Source of the DNA: an uncultured Elusimicrobia bacterium
GTDB taxonomy: Bacteria > Elusimicrobiota > Elusimicrobia > UBA1565 > UBA9628
Assembly: GCA_903874575.1 (NCBI GenBank)
Contig: CAIQSZ010000296.1
Coordinates: 1 to 11,044, forward strand
DNA length: 11,044 bases
Direction of reading: 5' to 3'
Program-made: the position numbers and the translations under genes
Shown: in pieces, positions 1 to 6,390 of the stretch
Layout: each line of letters opens with the position of its first letter
Position numbering within the stretch: the first letter of the stretch is position 1
The notes under the pieces: generated by a model
The model's input: only the letters and a program-made list of their open reading frames with translations
The model's database searches: none
Told to the model about the DNA's origin: nothing

Positions 1-652
1 AAGCCTCGTGTTCGGCCTGCCGCAGAGGCGGCCCGTGGAGCACCAGCCCTTCCTTCGTGAACATCACGCTCTCGCCGAGCGCGCCGGCGCGCACCGAGGT
101 GCCGACCTGGGGCGGCTCCCAGTCGAGCCGGCCGCCGATCTGCTCGGACTTGCCGCGCTCCGTGTGCGCGTAACGCTCCTTGGACACGATGGTCGCGAGC
201 CTGGGCACGGCTTTTTTCTCCCCGCCGACGGCTCGTGGCTTGCCGCCCCCGAGAGGCCAGGTCTCGTAGGCTTGGTCGCCGCGCATGATCTGGACGCGGT
301 CGCCGACGACGTCGACGAGCAGATAGGCGGTCATGATCTCCCACTGCTTCTCCAAGAGGCGCTTCTCCTCCGACAACGCCAGCCCCCCCTCGAAGATCTG
401 CCGGCGCGAACGCGTGAGCGTGGCGGCGCTCCTCTTCGCCTGCGCGATGTCCCGAGCGACGACGTCGCGCAGAGCCTGGCGCTCGAGGATGTCCTGCTCC
501 TGGTCTTCGCGCGCCGCCGTCGACGCCTCCGCGTCGGCCGCCGCCAGCCGCGCCCGCGCGGCCAGCCAAGACTCCAGCATCCAGCCGCCGAGCAAGACGA
601 AGGCGCCGGTCAATAGTAGAACGAACGCGGAGACGCGGGCGTTTATTCGAAT
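1..652 (-). CDS. Membrane-anchored YkuD-like protein, 3' end beyond window (partial)
   Basis: The reading frame continues off the left edge, and 217 codons are visible. Residues 1-4 are basic (M-R-I-N-A-R), followed by one hydrophobic helix (about 6-23) and an Ala/Arg/Glu-rich probable coiled coil (about 28-95). A beta-rich region then begins (TAYLLVDVVGDRVQIMRG) and reaches VLHGPP just before the edge. This order matches the neighbouring L,D-transpeptidase: anchor, coil, 'LLVDV' strand, then a His before the catalytic motif. I infer a second YkuD-fold protein acting on periplasmic peptidoglycan, but the catalytic HGCxR segment would lie outside the window and is unproven. The start is odd. 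Between the in-frame TGA upstream and the hydrophobic helix there is no ATG, GTG, TTG or CTG. ATT at 650-652, with AGGG seven bases upstream, is the best start and overlaps the end of the preceding gene by 10 bp. The overlap implies translational coupling. Confidence 0.72.
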   Translation of the reverse strand, partial: MRINARVSAFVLLLTGAFVLLGGWMLESWLAARARLAAADAEASTAAREDQEQDILERQALRDVVARDIAQAKRSAATLTRSRRQIFEGGLALSEEKRLLEKQWEIMTAYLLVDVVGDRVQIMRGDQAYETWPLGGGKPRAVGGEKKAVPRLATIVSKERYAHTERGKSEQIGGRLDWEPPQVGTSVRAGALGESVMFTKEGLVLHGPPLRQAEHEA

Positions 653-1419
653 ATGTATACCCTGGTTCCCGTAGGGATGGACCTGTAGAGCTTTTCAAGG
701 TCGGCGGAACCCACGCGCACGCAGCCGTGAGACGCGGGACGGCCCAGGAGCTCCTCGGATCTGGTCCCGTGGATCAAGTAGCCGTCGCCCAAATTCAAGA
801 AGAAGGCGCCCAGTTCTCCGTCGACGAAGCGCGACGGGTCGTCGGGCGGCGGCACGGGTTCGCCGCTTTCGGCGAAGGCCCAGTCCGGCTTGCGCCAGCG
901 CGGGTGGACCCCCTTGCCGATGACGCGGAACTCGCCGCGCGGGGTCACGAACTCCCAGCGCTGGCCGCTCTTTCTGTCGAGGAGGCCGCCGCCGCGTCCG
1001 ACCGAAACGTCCGCCGACCAAAGCAGGCGCAGGCCTTTCTTGACGTAGAGCTTGTTGGCCTTGGCGTCCACGACGACGTGAAGCGCGCCCCGCAGCCGCT
1101 TGCCGACCTGCGCGCGCAAGGAGACGACCTCCCCTTCGATGGCCTTCTGCGTGCGCAGGTAGCCCTTGTCTTCCGGCAGGATGTTGGGCAGGCCCTGCAG
1201 GAAATCCGCGTCGCGGGCCTGGGCGGACGACTCCCGCGCCAGGGAGGCCAGGCGGCGCGCGCCGCGGTCCAGCGCGGCCGCGTCGGACTCCAAGCGGTCG
1301 TCGGCGCGGGAGAGGGCGTCGGCCGCGCGGGAAACCGCGCAGGCCCGCCAGCCGAACGCGCCCAGCCAGAGCGCCAAGCCGAGCGGATAGAGGGTCCGGC
1401 CGAAAGGGGCGGCATCCAC
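643..1419 (-). CDS. L,D-transpeptidase (YkuD domain), membrane-anchored
   Basis: 258 aa. A hydrophobic N-terminal segment (about 9-30) anchors or exports the protein. A predicted coiled-coil stalk (about 33-110) follows, then a YkuD catalytic domain (about 113-258). The domain opens with 'VVVDAKANKLYVKKG' and contains TPRGEFRV, a first conserved His in IHGTRSEE (H217), and the catalytic SHGCVRV (H231, C233, R235). YkuD enzymes make 3-3 peptidoglycan crosslinks or attach proteins to murein, using the Cys as nucleophile, in the periplasm. The start is GTG at 1417-1419, preceded by AGGA seven bases upstream; an ATG two bases inside is out of frame. It lies 29 bp after the lipoprotein gene and overlaps the next gene by 10 bp, so the three are probably one transcript. 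Which reaction it performs (crosslinking, anchoring or regulation) cannot be read from sequence. The stalk suggests the active site is held away from the membrane. Confidence 0.93.
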   Translation of the reverse strand: MDAAPFGRTLYPLGLALWLGAFGWRACAVSRAADALSRADDRLESDAAALDRGARRLASLARESSAQARDADFLQGLPNILPEDKGYLRTQKAIEGEVVSLRAQVGKRLRGALHVVVDAKANKLYVKKGLRLLWSADVSVGRGGGLLDRKSGQRWEFVTPRGEFRVIGKGVHPRWRKPDWAFAESGEPVPPPDDPSRFVDGELGAFFLNLGDGYLIHGTRSEELLGRPASHGCVRVGSADLEKLYRSIPTGTRVYIFE

Positions 1420-1448
1420 GCGGATATCCTACGAAATCACGGCGTCGC

Positions 1449-1991
1449 TCAGGGCAACGGAATCTCGTCGGACGACTCGACGGCGGCGGACTTCGCGCGC
1501 TCGCGCTCCAGCGCCAGCAAGGCGAGGGCCTCGGCGGCCCCGGAGGCCGCCTCGTCGACGCTCTCGAAAGCCTCTCCGCGCGGCCGCACGACCGCGCGCA
1601 GCACCGAGTCGCCGGTCGCCGCCGAGACGACTTGGACGTCGATGGCGCTCCAGTTCGGGGCCGCGGTCAGGAAGACCACGGCGTCGGCCTCGGTGGCCCG
1701 GCGTATTTCGTCCAGGACGCGCGTATCGGAGGCCGTCTCCAAGCCTAGGGCGGAACCGGCGAGCACGCTGTCCGAGTTCTCCAGGTCCACGGCGTGCACG
1801 CCCCCGGCCTTCAGGCGCGCCGCCAACGCTCGCGGCAAGCGGGCGCGCAGAGGACCCGTCCCGCGCGCCGGAGCGATCGCCAGCGCCCGCGCGCGGAACA
1901 ACGGGGCCTGAGACAGCGTCTCGACTCGGCCGGAACCGATCGCGCAAGCGCACAACGCCGCGGCGGCCGCCGGGAGGACGAAGATTCTCAC
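1449..1991 (-). CDS. Probable outer-membrane or periplasmic lipoprotein, unknown function
   Basis: 180 aa from GTG at 1989-1991. The N-terminus (VRIFVLPAAAAALCACAIGSG) is a short hydrophobic signal ending in L-C-A-C, close to a lipobox, so the second Cys is the likely lipidation site. The mature part alternates strands and helices. The stretch ATEADAVVFLTAAP followed by VQVVSAATGDSVLRAVV resembles the 'ADAV-x-G ... lrlvd-x-tG-evl' pattern of CsgG/LpoB-like lipoproteins. That is a pattern impression, not a firm assignment. If it holds, a role as an envelope-enzyme activator would fit the L,D-transpeptidase encoded 29 bp downstream. The frame is open upstream to 2171, with an ATG at 2072, but starting there would bury the signal peptide, so the GTG is preferred. 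The Shine-Dalgarno is weak (TGGA). The C-terminus is acidic and probably disordered. Confidence 0.78.
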   Translation of the reverse strand: MRIFVLPAAAAALCACAIGSGRVETLSQAPLFRARALAIAPARGTGPLRARLPRALAARLKAGGVHAVDLENSDSVLAGSALGLETASDTRVLDEIRRATEADAVVFLTAAPNWSAIDVQVVSAATGDSVLRAVVRPRGEAFESVDEAASGAAEALALLALERERAKSAAVESSDEIPLP

Positions 1992-2065
1992 GATTCCAGT
2001 GTAGCCGGGATGCGCCGCGACGTCCAGTCCCGTTCCGCTTTCATCTAAGGATGCCCGCGGGAAAC

Positions 2066-2569
2066 TCATCGAGCGGAAGCGGTTAATGCCGGGGCCAAAT
2101 CGGACCAAAGCCCCGGCCGGCAGCGTTTCGCTTCGGAGAGCGCGGCCTCGCCCTCGGCGGTGATAATCCATGTTACGGGATGGAAAAGACGGTCGTCCAC
2201 CGCGCGATGCGGGAGGACTTTAAGCAACGCCGAAGCGACCAACCGCCATTCGAGTTGATCGCGATAAGAAGCGCAGGGAGCGCGGGCAGGGCCGCACGTC
2301 ACGCGCAGGAAATGCCCATCCTTGTCGGCCGAATACAGCGCCCAGGTTTCGGTGCGCGGGAAATAACGTCCCGGCAATGCCCCTTCGACCTCTTTCTTCT
2401 TGACGTCAACGACCTGGGCGAAAAATGTTTTCGTCAGCCCCCAGCACCGCGAATCCTTGACGCATTCGCAAATTCCAAGCGCGGGCGGCCCGCCGTTCTC
2501 CGGCGAGGCGGCCAAGTCCGAAGCGCGCAAGAGCGCTAATCCAAGAATTATCGCCGGTCCAAGCCGCAT
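2066..2569 (-). CDS. Small secreted protein with N-terminal Cys cluster, unknown function
   Basis: 167 aa with a classical signal peptide (MRLGPAIILGLALLRASDLAA, cleavage near residue 21). The mature protein is about 146 aa. It has a Cys cluster soon after the cleavage site (ICECVKDSRCW) and three later cysteines (VTCGPARAPCASY and AKRCRPG), six in all, enough for three disulfides in the oxidising periplasm. The middle and C-terminal parts read as mixed beta/alpha (TWALYSADKDGHFLRV, HPVTWIITAEGEAALS). I do not recognise a family. The ATG at 2567-2569 has no good Shine-Dalgarno, but a strong extended -10 lies six bases upstream, consistent with a leaderless message. It is the first gene of the minus-strand cluster and is followed 74 bp later by the lipoprotein gene. 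No convincing terminator was seen in that gap, so co-transcription is plausible. Confidence 0.75.
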   Translation of the reverse strand: MRLGPAIILGLALLRASDLAASPENGGPPALGICECVKDSRCWGLTKTFFAQVVDVKKKEVEGALPGRYFPRTETWALYSADKDGHFLRVTCGPARAPCASYRDQLEWRLVASALLKVLPHRAVDDRLFHPVTWIITAEGEAALSEAKRCRPGLWSDLAPALTASAR

Positions 2570-2575
2570 ACCGTT

Positions 2576-2584
2576 ATTTTATCA
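2576..2584 (-). promoter_or_regulatory. Extended -10 promoter, probably leaderless
   Basis: On the minus strand the sequence reads TGATAAAAT, an extended -10 (TGn) with a 5/6 match to TATAAT. It is followed by six bases (AACGGT) and then the ATG of the secreted-protein gene. The usual distance from -10 to +1 would place the transcription start on or next to the A of the ATG. No clear -35 is visible, which is tolerated by extended -10 promoters. Confidence 0.5.
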
Positions 2585-2593
2585 ATACGCAAC

Positions 2594-2602
2594 TGCTACA
2601 TT
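2594..2602 (+). promoter_or_regulatory. Weak extended -10 candidate for the HD-like gene
   Basis: TGCTACATT has a TGn element and a 4/6 match to TATAAT, in the AT-rich divergent intergenic region. It would start RNA near 2609, just before a GGAGA at 2616-2620. That GGAGA lies three bases before an in-frame TTG at 2624, a poor spacing. The call is weak; the region is AT-rich enough to give such matches by chance. Confidence 0.22.
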
Positions 2603-2662
2603 TGAAAAATATTTTGGAGATATTTGTTTTTTCCATGCGGCACCCTTACTAGCATGCGCGCC

Positions 2663-4246
2663 ATGAGATCATTCCGTCTGCGCGGCTCCATCACGACGCT
2701 GGCCCTCGTATCGGCTCTCAGCGGCGCAACGGAGGTCCAGGCTCAAATGCGCGGCGCGACGGGCCGCTCCAGCCCCATGCCCGCGCCGGTGTTCATGGCC
2801 CTGCAGGGATTTTTGGGCTCTCCGGTGGGAGCCGACGTCGTGGCGACCAACCCTCCCTTGCAACAAGTCTTGGAATTGCCCCCATCCGAGGCCTCTTACC
2901 AGGCCCTCGGACCGTTGGCCAAAGAACTGCCAGCGCATGTCCTACGACATATGGAATCACCAATCGATCCGACGCGCGCCCACGCCTTAGGCGATATGGT
3001 TTCGTGGGCCTACGAGCAGTCGCGCCCGGCCGCGCACATCGAAATCGACGTACTCGCGCTGGAGGCCGCCGCAGCGGCGGCGGACGACGCCTCCAAGGTG
3101 GACGCGGTACATGCTGCGGCACAGTCCATCGAATTTTACGGGCTTTACGGCAGGAGAGCCCGAGCTCGCGCAAAAGCCGTCGCGCATCAGCTACGCGCCG
3201 TGCGCACGCAGGAGCATGCTCGAGCCCTTGCCTTGAAATTACAGCAAGAATCGCCGCACCTGAAACTCGAAACCGGGCCCGGCGGACCGGTCGAGGTCGA
3301 CACGGACCGCTCCGGGAGTGCTCCCCCCCGGCTCGCAGCGATGACTGCCGCATACGCGGGCCGAACAAGGTCTGCCGTAGAGACAAGACTCCCCCCCGAA
3401 CAGCACGTTGCGAGGCCCCAAAGGAGGCCCCTGCGCCTTCCGAAAATTTTAGCGAGTATCCCCCCGGCGGTCGCACTTGTCGTTTCGGCAGGATTGGACG
3501 CCGAACTTGCCGTTCCGCAGAGAGCCGCACCGATAGAGACGAGTTTGCTCGCCAGGCGCGTCTACAACATCGCGGATTTTCGCGTGCACATGGAGGCGCA
3601 TATCCACCGCGTACGCCTGCTCGGGCAGGAGCTCCTCCGGATCGGCCGGGAAGAATTCCGAGACATTGACCCGACGATTCTAGACGAGTTCCTCAGCCAG
3701 CACGATCTGTCCAAGATCGATCGAAGCCCTGGATTTCTGCGACGGCACCATTACGCGCATGAAAGAAGCCTCCTCGAACGCATCTATGACGGCTACGGGG
3801 TGAACTTTAAAAATTTGGACTCGGAGGCCAAGACCGCGGCCATGGCCGTCGTCGCGGAACTGAATCGGATCGATCACGAGGTAGCGCTCGAATTTTTCCG
3901 CGCCCACGGCATGCTCACGGAAGGGGGCGAACCCGGGCCGAGCGCGCTGCTATTTCTGCGAATCGAGAGAATCGCGGATTGGGTCGATCGAGGCGAAAGT
4001 CCGGTCTCGAGCGAGGAATTCGCCCGGCCCATGACTCGGGCGCATACGATGTTCGACGACGGAGCCAACCGAAATCTGGCGCTCGAACTTGAAGGGAGAT
4101 ACCATGTCCTCACTCACGGAGCGAGTTACGAGACTCACATGTATAAGGACAGAGCCAATCGCCCTGTCGATCTATTTAGATCGCCGTCCAACGATGGCGG
4201 GCCTCGGGCTCGTTCCAACGACGCCGATCCAGACGGAAGAAAATAA
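2663..4246 (+). CDS. Exported protein with C-terminal HD-like (HDxSK) domain
   Basis: 527 aa from ATG 2663. That start gives a clean signal peptide (basic MRSFRLRG, hydrophobic ITTLALVSALSGA, cleavage after VQA near residue 27). An ATG at 2654 and a TTG at 2624 are also in frame, and none of the three has a well-spaced Shine-Dalgarno. Residues 28-300 are Ala/Arg/Pro-rich, with a helical stretch (about 95-215) and a low-complexity linker. From about residue 300 a conserved-looking helical domain begins: H309, H313 and H315 in VHMEAHIHRV, then H347-D348 and K351 in QHDLSKID, then H362/H363 and H366 in RRHHYAHERS, with IDHEVA later. H...HD...K...H is the metal-ligand pattern of HD-superfamily hydrolases and recalls small DUF5662-type 'HDxSK' domains. 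An exported HD protein would be unusual, since most act on cytoplasmic nucleotides. Function is unknown; phosphohydrolase is an inference. By eye its base composition is less GC-rich than its neighbours. Confidence 0.72.
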   Translation: MRSFRLRGSITTLALVSALSGATEVQAQMRGATGRSSPMPAPVFMALQGFLGSPVGADVVATNPPLQQVLELPPSEASYQALGPLAKELPAHVLRHMESPIDPTRAHALGDMVSWAYEQSRPAAHIEIDVLALEAAAAAADDASKVDAVHAAAQSIEFYGLYGRRARARAKAVAHQLRAVRTQEHARALALKLQQESPHLKLETGPGGPVEVDTDRSGSAPPRLAAMTAAYAGRTRSAVETRLPPEQHVARPQRRPLRLPKILASIPPAVALVVSAGLDAELAVPQRAAPIETSLLARRVYNIADFRVHMEAHIHRVRLLGQELLRIGREEFRDIDPTILDEFLSQHDLSKIDRSPGFLRRHHYAHERSLLERIYDGYGVNFKNLDSEAKTAAMAVVAELNRIDHEVALEFFRAHGMLTEGGEPGPSALLFLRIERIADWVDRGESPVSSEEFARPMTRAHTMFDDGANRNLALELEGRYHVLTHGASYETHMYKDRANRPVDLFRSPSNDGGPRARSNDADPDGRK

Positions 4247-4302
4247 TTAAGATCGCTGAATTCCTCACCCGCGAAATTGCTAATTGTTTAGGAAATGTTT
4301 GA

Positions 4303-4332
4303 TTGTTTTCGGGTATACCTGCATGATAGAAT
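4303..4332 (+). promoter_or_regulatory. Promoter of the electron-transfer gene cluster
   Basis: The elements are TTGTTT (4303-4308), an 18-bp spacer, then TAGAAT (4327-4332, 5/6 match) preceded by TG at 4324-4325, forming an extended -10 (TGATAGAAT). It closely resembles the TGATAAAAT on the opposite strand at 2576-2584. The expected transcription start, about 4339-4341, lies only a few bases before the ATG at 4345, so the GTG at 4333 would not be transcribed from it. The spacer contains the 8-bp palindrome GGTATACC (4312-4319), a possible but unproven regulator site. Confidence 0.45.
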
Positions 4333-4344
4333 GTGAAACTATAT

Positions 4345-6390
4345 ATGTACGGAGACGCTCATCCTAGCGGCGCGCGACGCGCCCGTGCTTTCCTGTACAC
4401 CGCCGCCGCGCTGATAGTCCTTGCGACGGCCGCCGCGCCGGTTCGCGCAAGCGACCCGCGGCTGAAATGGAAGAAAGAGTGGGGACCGATGGTCCCCCAC
4501 AAAAAATTTTCCAAGGACTGCTCGCTGTGCCACGTGGCCAAACGGTGGGACGTCCTGCGTTCGGACTTCTCATTCAACCATAGGAAAGAAACCGGCTACG
4601 CCCTGTTGGGAGCCCACGAGCAGGCCGCGTGCCTGAGGTGCCATAATGACCGAGGCCCCATCAAGGCCTACCTGTCGCGCGGCTGCGGCGGGTGCCATGT
4701 GGACCCCCATAAGGCCACTTTGGGCCTGGACTGCGAGCGTTGCCACGACCAGACCGTCTGGACGCGTCCGGGGCGCCAGGGACAGAAGGTGGCGGATCAC
4801 GCGCGCACGCGCTTCCCCTTGACCGGGATGCACGCCGTGATCGATTGCCGGCAATGCCACCTCGGCGCCGATCAAGGGGACTTCAAGGCCCTGCCGACGA
4901 ACTGCTCGGCCTGCCACGCGCGCGAGTACGCTTCCGCGCCGAACCATGTCGCGAAGAACTACTCGCAGGACTGCCAGACCTGCCACCAGCCCGCGGGATG
5001 GCCCGGAGCCGCCTTCAACCACTCGGGGCTGGGGCCCAATCCGAACTGCATGGCCTGCCACTCCAAGGACTTCCAAGCCGCGCCCAACCACGTCGCGCTG
5101 AGCTTCTCGCAGAATTGCCTGTCCTGCCATGCCGGCACCACGACCTGGCTGGGCGCGGCCTTCAACCACGCGGTTCTCGGAGCCAACCCCGTCTGCGCGA
5201 CCTGCCACGCGGCGAACTTCGCGGCGGCCAACGCGACGCCCGCGTCCAGGCACTCGGCGAATTCCTTCCCGCAGACCTGCCAGAACTGCCATAGCTTCGC
5301 CGCCTGGGGCCCCGCAACGGCGATGCAGCACGCCTTCGTCTCCGCCGCGCCGTGCTACAACTGCCACGCCGCCGATTATACGTCGGCCCCGAACCACGTC
5401 GCGCAGGCTTTCCCCACGACCTGCCTGAACTGCCATACCGGCACCGCGACTTGGCTGGGCGCGGCGTTCGACCACGCGCCGCTGGGAGCCAACCCCGTGT
5501 GCTGGGGCTGCCACCAGCCCGCGTACGCAAGCGCTCAGACCACGCCCGCCTCCAAGCACTCGGCAAACTCTTTTCCGCAAACCTGCCAGAACTGCCACAA
5601 CTTCGTCTCCTGGGGCCCCGCAACGGCGATGCAGCATTCCTACGTCTCCGCCTCTCCGTGCTACAACTGCCACGCCGCCGATTATACGTCGGCCCCGAAC
5701 CACGTCGCGCAGGCTTTTCCCACCACCTGCCTGAACTGCCATACCGGCACCGCGACTTGGCTGGGCGCGGTGTTCGACCACGCGCCGTTGGGCGCCAACC
5801 CCGTGTGCTGGAATTGCCACCAGACCGTGTACGCGAGAGCTCAGGCCACGCCCGCGTCGAAACACTCGGCGAACTCTTTCCCGCAAACCTGCCAGAACTG
5901 CCATAACTTCGCCGCGTGGGGCCCCGGGACGGCGATGCAGCACGCCTTCGTCTCCGCCACTCCGTGCTACACCTGCCACGCCGCCGATTACGCGGCGGCC
6001 AATACCAGCCTCGCGTCCAAGCACGCGGCGAATTCCTTTCCGACCACCTGCGCGAATTGCCACAACACGACCGCCTGGGGCCCGGGCACGGCGATGCAGC
6101 ACGCCTTCGCGTCTGGGACCTGCGAGTCCTGCCACACGGGCGACTTCAACGCCGCGACCAGCCCCATCAATCATACCGGCCAGGGCATCTTCGCCAGCGC
6201 GTGCAGCACCTGCCATACCGGCTACGCGACATGGACCGGGTTCACCCACACCCCGTCCAATTGCAACAGCGCCCCGGGAACCGGATCTCATCACAACGCG
6301 AAGTGCATCCAGTGCCACTCGACGCCGGTCTACACGACCGCGACCTGCACGGCCTGCCATCGCAACCGGGGGAATAACTGCGACGACTGA
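4345..6390 (+). CDS. Exported 25-haem cytochrome c with tandem diheme modules
   Basis: 681 aa from ATG 4345. The alternative GTG at 4333 adds four residues and would overlap the -10. A signal peptide with a long basic n-region precedes ALIVLATAAAPVRA|SDP. I count 25 CXXCH motifs, so 25 c-type haems are expected after periplasmic maturation. The N-terminal third has irregular cytochrome c3-like spacing (GYALLGAHE, RFPLTGMHA before haems). The rest alternates two diheme modules of about 53 aa (KHSANSFPQTCQNCH...MQH...CYNCH) and 48-49 aa (NHVAQAFPTTCLNCH...FDHAPLG...CWGCH). Each haem site is preceded by a conserved His (KH, QH, NH, DH) suited to be the distal ligand, so bis-His low-spin wiring is inferred. 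Two extra lone cysteines lie near the C-terminus (NCNSAP, NNCDD). The gene heads the cluster and is followed directly by an outer-membrane barrel. The likely role is periplasmic or outer-membrane electron conduction; a filament-forming cytochrome is an alternative. Confidence 0.93.
   Translation: MYGDAHPSGARRARAFLYTAAALIVLATAAAPVRASDPRLKWKKEWGPMVPHKKFSKDCSLCHVAKRWDVLRSDFSFNHRKETGYALLGAHEQAACLRCHNDRGPIKAYLSRGCGGCHVDPHKATLGLDCERCHDQTVWTRPGRQGQKVADHARTRFPLTGMHAVIDCRQCHLGADQGDFKALPTNCSACHAREYASAPNHVAKNYSQDCQTCHQPAGWPGAAFNHSGLGPNPNCMACHSKDFQAAPNHVALSFSQNCLSCHAGTTTWLGAAFNHAVLGANPVCATCHAANFAAANATPASRHSANSFPQTCQNCHSFAAWGPATAMQHAFVSAAPCYNCHAADYTSAPNHVAQAFPTTCLNCHTGTATWLGAAFDHAPLGANPVCWGCHQPAYASAQTTPASKHSANSFPQTCQNCHNFVSWGPATAMQHSYVSASPCYNCHAADYTSAPNHVAQAFPTTCLNCHTGTATWLGAVFDHAPLGANPVCWNCHQTVYARAQATPASKHSANSFPQTCQNCHNFAAWGPGTAMQHAFVSATPCYTCHAADYAAANTSLASKHAANSFPTTCANCHNTTAWGPGTAMQHAFASGTCESCHTGDFNAATSPINHTGQGIFASACSTCHTGYATWTGFTHTPSNCNSAPGTGSHHNAKCIQCHSTPVYTTATCTACHRNRGNNCDD
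5236..6006 (+). repeat. 306-bp in-frame tandem repeat within the cytochrome gene
   Basis: Two full copies of 306 bp (102 aa, four haems) begin at ACG 5236 and ACG 5542. The first 159 bp of a third copy begins at 5848. A further, diverged 53-aa module follows directly (to about 6165), and diverged 48-49-aa modules precede the array (from about 4942 and 5086). Copies one and two share uninterrupted identical runs at 5350-5411/5656-5717 (62 nt) and 5419-5464/5725-5770 (46 nt). The identity includes third codon positions, so duplication or gene conversion was recent. Confidence 0.93.
6368..6373 (+). promoter_or_regulatory. Ribosome binding site deciding the start of the barrel gene
   Basis: GGGGGA sits inside the last codons of the cytochrome gene, four bases before CTG 6378. 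CTG 6378 is in frame with the barrel and immediately follows that frame's TAA (6375-6377). It supports translation starting upstream of the first TTG at 6417, which would leave the signal peptide without its basic n-region. Confidence 0.4.

Noticed and set aside
8..616. 202-codon plus-strand frame at the left edge
   Set aside because: The minus-strand frame covering the same bases encodes an anchor, coil and YkuD-like beta region. The plus-strand product is Arg/Pro/Leu-rich without a domain.
727..1911. 394-codon plus-strand frame opposite the transpeptidase and lipoprotein genes
   Set aside because: Its translation is low-complexity Arg/Ala/Gly and it lies antisense to a gene with an intact YkuD catalytic motif.
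1992..2065. Terminator or promoter between the secreted-protein and lipoprotein genes
   Set aside because: Only the short CCCGCGGG palindrome is present, with no T-run and no convincing -10 box; nothing callable.
4247..4302. Rho-independent terminator after the HD-like gene
   Set aside because: The stretch is AT-rich, but no GC-rich hairpin followed by a T-run could be drawn.
4312..4319. GGTATACC palindrome as an operator
   Set aside because: Eight bases is short and occurs by chance. A single copy without a second half-site or a recognisable regulator gene is not enough to call a binding site.
5236..6006. CRISPR array or non-coding satellite
   Set aside because: The 306-bp period is in frame, codes for CXXCH modules and has no short palindromic repeats with variable spacers.
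4570..6360. Long antisense reading frame (about 596 codons) across the 25-haem cytochrome gene
   Set aside because: Its translation is Arg/Gly/Ala/Val repetitive text mirroring the CXXCH repeat on the other strand. It arises from GC-rich third positions and the 306-bp repeat, with no recognisable domain or start signal.
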